Shown: positions 50,073-60,036, numbered from the stretch's first letter. The stretch: 64,000 bases of DNA from Spongiactinospora sp. TRM90649 (GCF_029382225.1 NZ_JARLTC010000002.1:372001-436000); one strand, 5' to 3'. Made by a program: numbers and translations. The notes: generated from the letters alone by a model not told the origin.

Positions 50073-50254
50073 CCCGTCCGCCGCGAACAGTCTGTCCGGG
50101 GGTCAGGCCGCGCCCGGACGGGGGCCCGTGCCCGCTCATGTGAGGATCTCCCATGCGTCCCCGGCCACCGTCACCGTCGCATCACCCCGCCGATGCGCGG
50201 TCACCAGCGTCATGCTGTACCGATAGACCGAACCAGCAGCGGTGAGCACCAACC

Positions 50255-50870
50255 GTGCCAGGCGCACCCGCCCCCGCCGATCGCGGCCTGTGGTTCGACC
50301 AGAGCCTGGTCTATACGCTCGCCGGAGACGCGAGCCGGGCCGGTGCGGTCCACGACGGGCTGCTTCGGGGCACCCGTCCGGAAGACGCCTCGTCATCTTG
50401 GAAACCCCACAGAACCGGACGCGACCGAGGACGGGGCGGTCGTTTTCGTTTTCGTTGGTGAGTGCGTGGGCACCTGGGGTTTCCTGGAGTTCGACCATGG
50501 CATCCCCGCGGACCATATTCTCACCGAACTCAGCAGAGATTCACGCGTGTGGACGGTCACCCTGGGCCCGCGCGGCCATTGCGCACCCCGCTACACGGCG
50601 GGCGGCAAGACCAGGGCCGAGATTCAGAGTTTCGTCTTCGGCGACCACATCGTCGAAATGGGCGATCCGAGCGTCCTCGCTGATTTCCGCACCACGCCGG
50701 CCGGCCTGGATCCGGAGGACTTCGACGGCAGGCGCGCTGCCGCCCTGGCCTTCGTCGAGGCAGCCACCGGCATGGGAATTGAAGGCGAGTGGCCCGACGC
50801 GGACGAGGCTCCTGTCGCCATACTCGACAACCCCGGCCGCCTGACTGCACCGCCGACCGCCTCTGCCTGA
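50255..50870 (+). pseudogene. Frameshifted hypothetical protein resembling DUF6461
   Basis: The first part (DRGLWFDQSLVYTLAGDASR) is in one frame and the second, from about 50430, in another: EDGAVVFVFVGECVGTWGFL, then EFDHGIPADHILTELSRDSR, and FADFRTTPAGL-like ADFRTTPAGLDPEDF. The order of segments is reminiscent of DUF6461 proteins of unknown function. The shift lies between 50400 and 50430. No convincing start codon or ribosome-binding site precedes it. It may be decaying, or a single read error may split an intact gene of about 200 residues. Confidence 0.4.
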
Positions 50871-51127
50871 GCCCATCGGGCGGCCTCGCCGTCCTGCCAT
50901 ACGTGATCGGGCGCCCCTCGGATACGACCCTCTGCGGCGGGCGGCCCCGTCGGGCCAGTTCGGTTCCACGAGCGCCCGGTCCGCCATTGTGGACGACTCG
51001 GATCCCCCTCTATGCCGGTGGGCCGGGACTGATGTCGCCCCGGCCCACGTCGCGGTTCCGCTATTCGAGCCTCACGGCACGAACACGGCCCGGGCGCCCT
51101 CTTCCCACCGCCTCACGATCGCCTGCC

Positions 51128-51634
51128 TCAGATCCACTGGGCCCGGATCTTGAAGGTCATGATGTCGTCATTCCACTCATCACCGACGTATGGGACCGGC
51201 CCAGCCCGCGTGGGGCTCCACGTTCCCCACCGGTCGTTGTAGTCGGTGAGCCAGCACCGTCCGTGGACCCGGAAGGAACTGAGCGCCCAGCCCCAATACC
51301 TGGCGGAGAAGTCGAACGTGTAGCCGGCGGCGTCGCAGGTGCCGTAGTCGCCATAGATGCCGGAACTACCGCCACCGAAATTGGCGTGCTCGTAGAAGGT
51401 CATCAGCAACGAACGATCGGCGACCGCCGACGCGACCGTCTTCTCGTTTCCGCACACCTTGCGGAGCGGCTTGGGCTTCCTATTGGGGTCGGCCTTGTCG
51501 GCGATGAAAATGCATTTCTCTGGACCGCCGGTGGTGGCGGACGCGCTGGCGGAGGTCGCCAGCGGGGCGGCTACGAGCAGCGCTGTCATGACGAGCGCGT
51601 GCACCAACAACCGCCGGATGGATCGGATTCTCAT
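51128..51634 (-). CDS. Secreted small protein with beta/gamma-crystallin-like fold (inhibitor I36 family-like)
   Basis: The 168-residue product has a Sec signal peptide (RSIRRLLVHALVMTALLVAA, cleavage near SASA). The mature part has VADRSLLMTFYEHANFGGGS, then GYTFDFSARYWGWALSSFRV and CWLTDYND, a pattern of Greek-key crystallin-like secreted proteins annotated as peptidase inhibitor I36 or similar in actinomycetes. Four cysteines in the mature part suggest two disulphides. ATG 51634 is preceded by GGGGGAAGAGGAAGC. It stands alone, between the second peptide cassette zone and the glycopolymer locus. Confidence 0.75.
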   Translation of the reverse strand: MRIRSIRRLLVHALVMTALLVAAPLATSASASATTGGPEKCIFIADKADPNRKPKPLRKVCGNEKTVASAVADRSLLMTFYEHANFGGGSSGIYGDYGTCDAAGYTFDFSARYWGWALSSFRVHGRCWLTDYNDRWGTWSPTRAGPVPYVGDEWNDDIMTFKIRAQWI

Positions 51635-52243
51635 GCTTCCTCTTCCCCCGTAAGGCTTGTAAAGCGTGACTATAAATTTCATCGATCCCACAAAGAAGAC
51701 CGGATACTGACAAAAAGCGCGGGTTTCTGGACGATCGATGGCGGCGCGGATGTGCGCGGATGCGAGGGGGCGAGGAATTCAATGGGGCTACGGCCACGAA
51801 TCAGCAGGAGAACGGCCACATGTCCGCGTCGGCCGCGTGTCCGCCTCGCCGTCACGCCGGACTTGATGCGGTGCCGCTTGATGGCAGACCATCCCGGCGC
51901 GCCATCTCGGATGTTCGACTCGTCGCTCTCCGAGGTCGGGAGGGGCCCTCTTGGCCGGTGCCGTAACGGCGAGATGTGCACGCGCTCGGTAAGCGCCGGA
52001 CGCCGGGGCTGGGCCGGGCATGGGCGTCGGACGGTGGGGGCTTGCCGTACGCGAGCGGCCCCGGGACCCCGGCGGTGCGGCGTCGGGCGAAGGTGCCGGA
52101 GGTCAGGGCGGCGCGGGTACGGGGGTGGGGGTTGGTTTGGGGGGTGGGGAAGCATCGGTCAAAGAAACGGTCATCTAGGCCGTTGATCCGATATTTCCGC
52201 CCTTACAGTCGCAATAGGGATTAATGCCGACTTGGGGGGTCGC
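51635..52243. other. 609-base stretch without a supported gene
   Basis: Sequence left of the GT2-TagF gene and right of the crystallin-like gene. Open frames here are Arg/Pro-rich and without recognisable motifs. GGGGGG at 52234-52239 serves as the ribosome-binding site for the gene at 52244. Promoters for both flanking genes must lie here but no boxes were assigned. Confidence 0.45.
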
Positions 52244-54973
52244 ATGCCCGACTGCACTGTCGTCGTGATCGCGTACAACGATGCCGCCCGGCTCCCCAGA
52301 GCCGTGCGGTCTGTCCTGGGGCAGACGTTGCGCGGGGTTGAAGTGATCATCGTGGACGACGCCAGCACCGACGACACCCCCCAGGTCACCGCCGCGCTCT
52401 GTGCCGAGGATCCAAGGGTGCGTGTCATCCGGCGGGCCGCCAACAGTGGCGGGTGCGGGGCACCGCGTAACGACGGCATGGCCGCCGCGACCGCCCCCTT
52501 CGTGATGTTCCTGGACAGCGACGACACCCTCCCCCGCCACAGCTGCAAGAGCCTGCTGGCCGAGATCGAGCGGACCGGCGCCGACTTCGTGACCGGGCAG
52601 GTGCGCCGCGTCTACGAGTGGGACCGCAAGCCGCAGTGCTACTTCCCTTCCCTCTACCGCCGCCGCGTCGTCGAGGGGATCCGCAAGGACCCCGAGATGT
52701 TCCTCGACACCTTCTCCACCAACAAGCTCTACCGGACCGCGTTCCTGCGTGAGCACGACCTGCGTTTCGAGGAGCGGATCCACTTCGAGGACCACATCTT
52801 CACCGCCCGTCTGTTCTGCGCGTCGCGGTGCTTCGCCGTCGTCCCGTGGGTCGTCTACGACTGGCATCGCGCGCCCGACCGGCCGGGCGTCAAGACGTCG
52901 ATCTCGCTGCGGCTGCGGCAGATGGACAACGTCCGGCAGCGGGTGCGCGCGGCCTGGGCGAGCGATGTGGTGCTGATGGCCAACGGCTTCGCCGACCTGA
53001 TCCCGGAGCGGCAGCGGCGGTTCCTGCGCCAGGACATCCGCGTCTACCTCAACCCGCTGCCGTCCCGCGACCGGGTGTGGGTGAAGGAGTTCGCCTCGGT
53101 GGTCCGGCCGTACCTGGCGGAGATCAAGCCGGACGTGTACGCGGGCGTGGACGCGATCACGCGGGTGTGCTGCCGGCTGATCATCGCCGACCGGATCGAG
53201 GAGCTGGAGGTCGCGGCCCGGTCGATGAGCGGGCCACGGGCCGCGCCGAGGCGCGCCGTCCGGCAGGACGGCCGGACCTACTGGGGCGCCGAGCCCGACC
53301 CCGGCCTCGACATCACCTCCCTGCGGATGGCCGAGCTGCCGTTCACGGCGAGCCGGTTGCGCCATGAGGTGACCGAGATGTCGGTGTCGGGCACGGCCCT
53401 GTCCATGACGATCCGGACCTACGACCCGTTCCACGTCCTGGACGCCAACCCGGGCTGGCACGCCGAGCTGCGCCTGCGTCACGGGTCGGTACGGCTGGCC
53501 CCCGCCCTCCAGGACGACGGCGGCTACCTCAGCGAGGTCACCGTCGATCTGCGCAAGACGGTGTCCGGCCCGTTCGGTCACGACGGCTCGCAGGAGCCCC
53601 GGATCGCGATCGTCCGCCCGGACGGCCGCAAGACCACCGACCGCCTGCTCGTCGAGCCCACCACTCCCCCGATCGAGGTGCGCGTCCCGGGCCACACGGT
53701 CACGCTGCGCGCGGACGGCCAGGCCGCCGTGCTGCGCGTGCGCTGGCGCCGCGAGGGCCTGCGCCGCCAGGTGCCCAGACTGGCCCGCCTGGCCAGGCGG
53801 GTGCTCCGCACGGCCGCCGACCCCCGCCTCAAGCTGGGCGTCTACCACGGCCTGATCCGCCTGCTGCCCCGCCGCCCCGACCTCGCCGTCTTCGAGGCCG
53901 ACGTCGGCAAGGGCTACACCGGCAACCCCCGCTACATCTACGAGGAGGTCCGCCGCCGGGGCCTGCCGATCAGCGCGGTGTGGTCGGCGTCGCGGCGGCG
54001 CACGGACTTCCCGGCCGACGTGCCGCTGGTCCGGCGGATGAGCTGGCGCTACGTCTGGACCCTCGCCCGCGCCGCCTACTGGGTGGACAGCCACGGTTTC
54101 CCGCTGGACTTCCCCAAGCCGCGCGGCACCCGCTACCTGCAGACCTGGCACGGCCAGGGGATCAAGACGATCGGCTACAACGCGCCCGACCTGCGCGGCG
54201 ACTTCGACGGCCCGCGCCGCCAGTGGCGCTCGGCGGTGGCCAGGTGGGACGCCCTGGTGTCGCCCGGGGAGGAGTTCGAGCGCACGTTCCTGCCGTCCAA
54301 CGGCTACGGCGGCCCGGTGCTCCGGTACGGCTCGCCGCGCTGCGACGTGCTGGTCAACGGCGATCCGGCGGCGGCCCGCCGGGTGCGCGACCGCCTGGAG
54401 ATCCCGGACGGCCGGCGCGTCCTCCTCTACGCCCCGACCTACCGCGACAGCGCGAAGTACTCCGGCGCGTCGGTCCGGGCTGACCTCGTGGAGATGGCCG
54501 AGGCGCTGTCGGACGAGTGGGTGCTGGTGCTGCGCACGCATCCGGTGGAACGGTTCACCGTGCCGCAGCACGTGCGGCACTTCGTCCGGCCCGCCGGTTC
54601 GTACCCGGAGGTCAACGATCTGATGCTGGCCGCCGACGCGCTGATCACCGACTATTCCTCGCTGATGTGCGACTTCGCGGTGACCGGCAAGCCGATGCTG
54701 TTCCTGATCGACGACTGGGACGAGTACCGCCGCACCGAGCGCGGCGCGTACTACGACCTGCCCGCGATCGCCCCCGGCCCGTGCGTGACGACGACGAGCG
54801 GGCTGATCGAGGCGGTCCGCGAACTCGGGCCGCTGTCGGCGGCGTTCGCCGCGAAGTACGCGCGGTTCCGCGAGATGTGGTGCGCCGACGAGCGGGGCGA
54901 GGCCGCGGCGCGCGTGGTGGACGCGTTCTTCGAACGCAGGCCGGTCGGTGAGAAGACGCCGGTGCCGAGGTGA
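52244..54973 (+). CDS. Bifunctional GT2 glycosyltransferase-TagF-like polyol-phosphate transferase
   Basis: The 909-residue protein fuses two enzymes. Residues 1-220 are a family 2 glycosyltransferase: CTVVVIAYNDAARLPRAVRS, VIIVDDASTDDTP, and FVMFLDSDDTLP with the DxD-like motif. Residues 530-900 match CDP-glycerol:poly(glycerophosphate) glycerophosphotransferases: RYLQTWHGQGIKTIGYN, VLLYAPTYRDS, VLVLRTHPVERF and ALITDYSSLMCDFAVTGKPM. It would add a sugar and polymerise or add polyol phosphate on a teichoic-acid-like chain at the inner membrane face. The start ATG 52244 has GGGGGG upstream. The stop overlaps the GT4 start (GTGA). Such fusions are common in actinomycete wall-polymer loci. Confidence 0.88.
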   Translation: MPDCTVVVIAYNDAARLPRAVRSVLGQTLRGVEVIIVDDASTDDTPQVTAALCAEDPRVRVIRRAANSGGCGAPRNDGMAAATAPFVMFLDSDDTLPRHSCKSLLAEIERTGADFVTGQVRRVYEWDRKPQCYFPSLYRRRVVEGIRKDPEMFLDTFSTNKLYRTAFLREHDLRFEERIHFEDHIFTARLFCASRCFAVVPWVVYDWHRAPDRPGVKTSISLRLRQMDNVRQRVRAAWASDVVLMANGFADLIPERQRRFLRQDIRVYLNPLPSRDRVWVKEFASVVRPYLAEIKPDVYAGVDAITRVCCRLIIADRIEELEVAARSMSGPRAAPRRAVRQDGRTYWGAEPDPGLDITSLRMAELPFTASRLRHEVTEMSVSGTALSMTIRTYDPFHVLDANPGWHAELRLRHGSVRLAPALQDDGGYLSEVTVDLRKTVSGPFGHDGSQEPRIAIVRPDGRKTTDRLLVEPTTPPIEVRVPGHTVTLRADGQAAVLRVRWRREGLRRQVPRLARLARRVLRTAADPRLKLGVYHGLIRLLPRRPDLAVFEADVGKGYTGNPRYIYEEVRRRGLPISAVWSASRRRTDFPADVPLVRRMSWRYVWTLARAAYWVDSHGFPLDFPKPRGTRYLQTWHGQGIKTIGYNAPDLRGDFDGPRRQWRSAVARWDALVSPGEEFERTFLPSNGYGGPVLRYGSPRCDVLVNGDPAAARRVRDRLEIPDGRRVLLYAPTYRDSAKYSGASVRADLVEMAEALSDEWVLVLRTHPVERFTVPQHVRHFVRPAGSYPEVNDLMLAADALITDYSSLMCDFAVTGKPMLFLIDDWDEYRRTERGAYYDLPAIAPGPCVTTTSGLIEAVRELGPLSAAFAAKYARFREMWCADERGEAAARVVDAFFERRPVGEKTPVPR

Positions 54974-56058
54974 GCACGGTCGTGTTCGCCTGCCTGGACG
55001 CCGACACGCTCGGCGGGATCCAGCGGGTCACGCACACCGTCGCCCAGGGACTCGCCGCGCGGGGCCACCGGGTGCACGTGATCGGCCTGCACCGGGCGCG
55101 TCGCCCGTTCAGGTACGTCGAACGGCCCCGTTACCGCCGTCACGTGATCCACCGGACGGCCGCGGGCCCGGTGGCCCGGTGGTCGCGGCGGCTGGGCGAC
55201 CGGCGGCTGCGCGCCCTGCTGGAGGGCATCGGGCCCGGTCACGTGGTGATGACGTCCCCGTCGGTGGTGAGCCGGATGCTGGCGCTGCTGCCGGACGGCC
55301 TGGCCGGGATCGGCCACTACCACGGCTCCTTCGAGCACGCGCGCGGCACCTGGCACCTGGGTTCGGTGCGCCGCAACTGGGCGCGGCTCGACCAGGCGGT
55401 CTTCCTGAGCGACGACGACGCGGGCCTGTTCGCCGAGCACGCGATGCTGCCCAACACCTGGTCGATCGCCAACCCGCTGCCTGGCTGGCCGGTCCGCACG
55501 GCCGACCTGTCCGCGCACCGCGTCCTGGGCGTCGGACGGCTGGCCGGGGTCAAACGCTTCGACCGTCTGATCACCGCGTTCGCCGAGGCGTCCCGCCGGG
55601 TGGGCGACCCGTGGGAGCTGCACCTGATCGGCGAGGGCGAGGAGCTGCGGCGGCTGCGCGAGCACGCCCACGCCTCGGGAGCGGGCGATCGGGTGGTGTT
55701 CCGCGGGAGGGTGTCGTCGAAGGCGATGGCCCGGGAGTACCTGGGCGGCTCGGTGCTCGGCCTGTCCAGCGAGCACGAAGGCTTTCCGCTGGTGGTGGCC
55801 GAGGCGGCGGCGTTCGGCGTGCCCGCGGTGGCGTTCGACGTGTCCGGCGGCATGCGGTCCCTGGTGGTGCCGGACGGCACCGGCGTCCTGGTCCCCCCGG
55901 GCGACGTCCCCGCCCTGGCCACGGCCCTGGCGAACCTGATGTCCTCCCAGGACGACCGGCGACGGCTGGGCGCCGCCGCCCGCGCCCACGCGGAGTCCTT
56001 CCGCCTGGACCCCATCCTGGACGGCTGGGAGGAACTCCTCACCCACCTCGCCCGGTGA
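54970..56058 (+). CDS. GT4-family glycosyltransferase
   Basis: The 362-residue GT-B enzyme begins at GTG 54970: FACLDADTLGGIQRVTHTVA, with the N-terminal Gly-rich acceptor loop. The C-terminal nucleotide-sugar domain has LGVGRLAGVKRFDRLITAFA and the EX7E motif EHEGFPLVVAEAAAFGVPAV. It transfers a sugar with retention from a nucleotide donor. It is coupled to the GT2-TagF gene and probably acts on the same surface polymer. A bidirectional hairpin follows its stop. Confidence 0.9.
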   Translation: MSTVVFACLDADTLGGIQRVTHTVAQGLAARGHRVHVIGLHRARRPFRYVERPRYRRHVIHRTAAGPVARWSRRLGDRRLRALLEGIGPGHVVMTSPSVVSRMLALLPDGLAGIGHYHGSFEHARGTWHLGSVRRNWARLDQAVFLSDDDAGLFAEHAMLPNTWSIANPLPGWPVRTADLSAHRVLGVGRLAGVKRFDRLITAFAEASRRVGDPWELHLIGEGEELRRLREHAHASGAGDRVVFRGRVSSKAMAREYLGGSVLGLSSEHEGFPLVVAEAAAFGVPAVAFDVSGGMRSLVVPDGTGVLVPPGDVPALATALANLMSSQDDRRRLGAAARAHAESFRLDPILDGWEELLTHLAR

Positions 56059-56090
56059 CCCGTCCGGCGTCCCCCATGGCGCCGGACGGG
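56059..56090. terminator. Bidirectional terminator between convergent GT4 and sulfotransferase genes
   Basis: A perfect 11-bp stem (CCCGTCCGGCG / CGCCGGACGGG) with a ten-base loop lies directly after the GT4 stop and 13 bases from the sulfotransferase stop. Confidence 0.82.
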
Positions 56091-56103
56091 CGGTTCCGGG
56101 GTG

Positions 56104-57165
56104 TTACTTGGTGGCCAGTTCCGGGGACTCGGTGCGCTGGCGAGGAACGCCGGCGAGGGCGAGCTGGCCGTCGGTGAGCTGGGCGCCGACCGGGTTCTGC
56201 TCGCGCATGCGGACGAAGCGGTCGAAGGTCTTGCGCTTCATCCGGGCCAGCTTGCGGCGGGCGGCCACCCGCTCGTAGGCGGCGAGGCGGGCCATCGAGA
56301 TCTTCTCCGCGCCGGTCAGGTCGTACCCGTAGGCGCGGAGCCGGTCGGCGAGGACGGTCTCACAGAGCGAGATCTCCCACGGTTCGAGGCGCTGTTTGAA
56401 GCTGCCGGAGCGGGAGGTGGTGACCTCGCCGTGGGTGCGGGCGTGCCAGACCTTGCGCTCGGGCACGGCCACGTCGGCCATGTGCTGCGGCTGGCACATG
56501 GCCGGATCGAAGTCCTCGCCGAGGAAGCCGCAGAGCGCCTTGAGCGTCGTCTCCGGGTCCTCGATGAGGTGCTCGTACTGCAACTCGTGGTAGCTGCCCT
56601 CGGGCATGCGCTGGGCGCCGTGCCTGGCGAAGTCGATGGCCTCGGCCCAGCCGGACACCGCGCTGTAGATGTTGCCCTTGTACCAGGGCATCTCCTTCAG
56701 CGAGGCGACGCAGTCGCGGCCGTCCCTGATCAGGTGGACGAACTGGGCGTCCGGAAAGAGGCGCAGCAGCACCTCGATGTGCTGGAAGTACGACGGCCGC
56801 TTGTCGCCCCAGCGGGCCTTGCCGAAGCGCTCGGCGTAGGCGCGCAGCACGATGCCGAGCGCCGAGCCGAGGGTGCCGGGGCCGTCCACGATCTGGCGGG
56901 TGACCTCCTCGCCGGACAGGCCCAGCTCGTAGAAGCGGGTCTGGCGGCGGTTGACCACCCAGTCGGCGAGCTTGCGCCGCCTGGCCGGGTCGCGCAGGTC
57001 GCCGAAGGCGAGCCTGCGGTGGTAGGCGCTCATCATGAACCGCGTCTCCGGCGGAATCGCGATGTTCGGGTGCGAGTGCATCATGAGCTGGAGCAGCGTG
57101 GTGCCCGAGCGCGGGCAGCCGATGATGAAGATCGGCCGATCCTGCTGGGCGAGTTGCTGGCGCAT
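56104..57165 (-). CDS. PAPS-dependent sulfotransferase family protein
   Basis: The 353-residue protein begins MRQQLAQQDRPIFIIGCPRS. GCPRSGTTLLQLMM is the 5'-phosphosulfate loop for PAPS binding. FVHLIRDGRDCVASLKEMPW supplies the 3'-phosphate-binding Arg/Ser region, and YHELQYEHLIEDPETTLKAL is also conserved. It moves sulfate from PAPS to a carbohydrate or lipid hydroxyl. Placed in the glycopolymer locus, a sugar of the surface polymer is a plausible acceptor, but this is inference. It reads the same way as the CDP-alcohol transferase gene upstream, 84 bases apart. Confidence 0.87.
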   Translation of the reverse strand: MRQQLAQQDRPIFIIGCPRSGTTLLQLMMHSHPNIAIPPETRFMMSAYHRRLAFGDLRDPARRRKLADWVVNRRQTRFYELGLSGEEVTRQIVDGPGTLGSALGIVLRAYAERFGKARWGDKRPSYFQHIEVLLRLFPDAQFVHLIRDGRDCVASLKEMPWYKGNIYSAVSGWAEAIDFARHGAQRMPEGSYHELQYEHLIEDPETTLKALCGFLGEDFDPAMCQPQHMADVAVPERKVWHARTHGEVTTSRSGSFKQRLEPWEISLCETVLADRLRAYGYDLTGAEKISMARLAAYERVAARRKLARMKRKTFDRFVRMREQNPVGAQLTDGQLALAGVPRQRTESPELATK

Positions 57166-57249
57166 TTGTTGGAAACCCCCGTAGAACCCCGTGAGAAAAC
57201 CCCGTGAGAGAAAGCTTCTGGAACCGGCCCCCCGGCCGGGCGACCGGAC

Positions 57250-58263
57250 TCAGCCGATGATCGGCGCGTCGATCCGGTTCTGTTCGCGCGCCGCGCGCCG
57301 TTCGGCCTTCTCGGCCTTGACTGTGAGGCGGCGCATGGTGCGTTTGAAATCGCGGGTGGACATCCACAGCTTGTAGACCAGCGCGCTCTCGAAGAGCATC
57401 AGCAGCCCCCCGGCCACCGCCACCGCGTACGGCACCGCCGCCGGGCCGAGCAGCGGGCCGATCACGAAGACCGCCATCTGGTACTCGATCCCACTGATCA
57501 GGTGGGTGCGGATGCGGTGCGCGAGCAGCGCCTCCCTGGCCCGGGTGTACCAGGGGAACCGTGACCGGAACCCGGACTGCAACCCCTCCCTGGCCTGCAC
57601 GCGCAGTTCCACGTGCTCCCCCGAGCCGGGAACCGGCGCGGCGGCGGGCGGGTCATGCCGGTGGTCGTCCGCCGACACGTGCTCGGCCTGCGCCTCCTCG
57701 GCGTACCGGTCGAGCCGCCGCAGCGCGGCGGACGGCTCGGTCTCCCGCGCCTCGGCCATGGCGGCGACCAGCCGCTCCCGCATGGCCCTGCGCACCTTGG
57801 CCATGTGCGGCCCGTTGAGGTAGCGGAACAGGTCGAACGCGATGATCACCGCGGCCAGGTAGGCGGCCTCGACCCGGCCGGTCTGCTGGTAGATGCCGTA
57901 CGACAGGGCGAACGAGCACATCACCAGCCGGACCTGGTCGAGGCTGAAGTCCAGCCACAGCCCGAACGAGGTGCCGTTGCCCTTGAGCCTGGCCAGCTTG
58001 CCGTCCACGCAGTCGGCGATGAACCCCAGGTGGTAGAACACCGCGCCGAGCGCGAGGAACCCCCAGCTCCCCACGCTGAAGCAGGCCGCGGCGCAGGTGC
58101 CGAGCACGAACGCGACCGCGGTCACCTGGTTGGGCGTGATCGACGTACGGCCGGCCACCAGTCGCACCAGGCGGCAGGCGATCGGGTCCACCAGCAGCAC
58201 AGTCCACCAGGCGTCCCGTGCCTTGCACACGGCACGCACATCCGCGAGTGAGTACGTCGTCAT
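57250..58263 (-). CDS. CDP-alcohol phosphatidyltransferase family membrane protein
   Basis: The 337-residue protein carries the complete CDP-OH-P motif: DGKLARLKGNGTSFGLWLD with the final FSLD, matching DGxxARx8Gx3Dx3D. Six transmembrane helices are distributed on both sides of a polar Glu/Ala/His-rich insert of about 90 residues (roughly 168-258), which is unusual for the family (PgsA is about 200 residues). It transfers a phospho-alcohol from a CDP-linked donor. Context (TagF-like polymerase, sulfotransferase, glycosyltransferases) suggests a polyol phosphate or lipid head-group step in wall polymer synthesis. ATG 58263 (MTTYSLADV) is used; ATG 58275 is in frame. Confidence 0.85.
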   Translation of the reverse strand: MTTYSLADVRAVCKARDAWWTVLLVDPIACRLVRLVAGRTSITPNQVTAVAFVLGTCAAACFSVGSWGFLALGAVFYHLGFIADCVDGKLARLKGNGTSFGLWLDFSLDQVRLVMCSFALSYGIYQQTGRVEAAYLAAVIIAFDLFRYLNGPHMAKVRRAMRERLVAAMAEARETEPSAALRRLDRYAEEAQAEHVSADDHRHDPPAAAPVPGSGEHVELRVQAREGLQSGFRSRFPWYTRAREALLAHRIRTHLISGIEYQMAVFVIGPLLGPAAVPYAVAVAGGLLMLFESALVYKLWMSTRDFKRTMRRLTVKAEKAERRAAREQNRIDAPIIG

Positions 58264-58304
58264 GACAGACAGCATGATGAGATCGGGCGTTGTGGCACCG
58301 GAGC

Positions 58305-59894
58305 CTAGCCACCTCCGGAAACTGTCCTGGCCGAGTCTTTACCGGCCTCTTGAGCAACATCGCCGACATCCGGCTGAACCAGCCGGATCCTGCACGGACC
58401 GGTCGGCCGTCGCCGTTCCACCAGCAATGACTCGCCGTCTTCGTCCTCTCTGACCAGCAGGCGCGACTTGCGGACGCGTCCGCGCCTGCGCAGGCCGCCG
58501 GGGACGGTGACCTCGGCGTGCAGCCGCCAGGGGCCCTCGCCAGGAGCGACACCGTCCGGGACTGTGCCGGTAAGGGTGCCGGTAAGGGTGCCGGGATCGA
58601 TCTCGGCGGTGAACCGGCCGCCGGGCCCGCCGGTGTACTCGATCGGGATCTTCCGGCGGGTGCCGGTCTCCACGAGCCACAGCCGCAGGTCGGTCTGTGC
58701 GCGTTCGACGGGCGCGACGCGGGCGTGCCCGGCCAGCCACAGCCGCCCGTCCCGGTAGGAGACGCGTTCGACCCGCGCGCGGAAGGCGATCTCGTCGGTG
58801 ACGTCGAAGACGTCCGGGGGCAGCTTGCGGGACCGGTCACCGAAGTAGGGATAGGTGGCGTACCAGCGGTAGGTCTTACGGCCCCGCCGTACGACGGGGG
58901 CCTCGGCGACGCGGCCCTCCTGGCGGGCCTGGCGCACCTCGGCGAGTTCGGCGATCATCCGGCGGCGCAGCAGGTGCAGCTCCAGCCGCCGGACGGCCGG
59001 CAGTTCCCGCACCGCCTCCTCGCGCAGGCCGTCCACGAACGGCGCGACCAGGTCGAGCAGCCGGGCCCGGTCGCGCTTGTCCTCGGCGGCGATCACGGCG
59101 GCGGCCACGATGCCCAGGTCCCAGGTGGCGATCATGCCGTCCAGGGCGGGCCGCAGGCCGGGCGCCTGCTCGTCCAGGAACTCCTGGACCCCGCGCAGCG
59201 AGGCGATCCGCTCCTCGACGTTGGCGATCTCGGCGCGGCGCTGGGTGATGGAACTCTGCCCCTGCTCGCGGATCCGCCACAGGTAGACCGTGTCGGGCAG
59301 CAGGTCCACCCGGGAGGCGTGGACGTGCGCGGCGATGGCCACGGGCGCGTCCTCGTACAGGCCGGGCGGGAAGCTCAGGCCGGACGCGGTCCAGAAGGAC
59401 CGGCGGTAGACCTTGTTCCACACGGTCCGGTCGCGCATCAGGTTCGGGTACTTGGTGATGTGGGTCCGCTGGCGGGTGCGGCGGAACAGCTTGGCGTGCA
59501 GGACCGACGGCGACTCGCCGTCGGGGCCGATCCGCAGCACGCCGCCGCAGGCGATGTCCGAGCCGGTGCCCTCCAGGCTCTCGACGAGCATCTGGTAGGC
59601 GTTCGGCGGCACGACGTCGTCGGCGTCGGCGAAGGCCAGGTACTTCCCGGTGGCCTGACCGATCCCGAGGTTCCTGGCGATTCCAGGTCCCTGGTGGTCG
59701 CGGCGGATGAGGGTGAAGCGGGGGTCGGCGGCGGCGTACGACTTGGCGACGGCCTCGCCGCCGTCGGTCGAGCCGTCGTCCACCATGACGACCTCGATGC
59801 GGTTCAGGGACTGTGCGGCCAGTGAGGCGAGGCACTCGGCAAGGTAGTCCTCCACGTTGTGGAACGGCACGATGACACTGAGCAACGGCTCCAT
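58305..59894 (-). CDS. Family 2 glycosyltransferase with C-terminal accessory domain
   Basis: The 529-residue protein has a GT2 catalytic domain at residues 1-220: LLSVIVPFHNVEDYLAECLA, VEVVMVDDGSTDGG-like VVMVDDGSTDGGEAVAKSYA, YLAFADADDVVPPNAYQM with the metal-binding DxD, and TVWNKVYRRSFW. A helical middle and a beta-rich C-terminal domain follow (about 370-500), similar to the TarS/TagF-associated linker of wall-polymer GT2 enzymes. It resembles the N-terminal half of the fusion at 52244. It is read away from pseH, with about 140 bases between, which should contain both promoters. Confidence 0.88.
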   Translation of the reverse strand: MEPLLSVIVPFHNVEDYLAECLASLAAQSLNRIEVVMVDDGSTDGGEAVAKSYAAADPRFTLIRRDHQGPGIARNLGIGQATGKYLAFADADDVVPPNAYQMLVESLEGTGSDIACGGVLRIGPDGESPSVLHAKLFRRTRQRTHITKYPNLMRDRTVWNKVYRRSFWTASGLSFPPGLYEDAPVAIAAHVHASRVDLLPDTVYLWRIREQGQSSITQRRAEIANVEERIASLRGVQEFLDEQAPGLRPALDGMIATWDLGIVAAAVIAAEDKRDRARLLDLVAPFVDGLREEAVRELPAVRRLELHLLRRRMIAELAEVRQARQEGRVAEAPVVRRGRKTYRWYATYPYFGDRSRKLPPDVFDVTDEIAFRARVERVSYRDGRLWLAGHARVAPVERAQTDLRLWLVETGTRRKIPIEYTGGPGGRFTAEIDPGTLTGTLTGTVPDGVAPGEGPWRLHAEVTVPGGLRRRGRVRKSRLLVREDEDGESLLVERRRPTGPCRIRLVQPDVGDVAQEAGKDSARTVSGGG

Positions 59895-60036
59895 GGCGTC
59901 AAAGATGCCGTCGGCTGCCCAACGACGCCGACCGCACTACCGGGCGATGACCTTCGCTTTGCGCAAGCCTTTGCCTCTCGTCACCACCCGCTGTCGGTAC
60001 TCTCTGTGTCAGCGCGACCACGAAAGGTGAAAGATC

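Noticed and set aside
50136..50272. Minus-strand tail reading LVLTAAGSVYRYSMTLVTAHRR before a TGA stop
   Set aside because: Looks protein-like for about 40 residues, but the upstream part overlaps the opposite frame of another gene and has no coding character. At most a small fragment.
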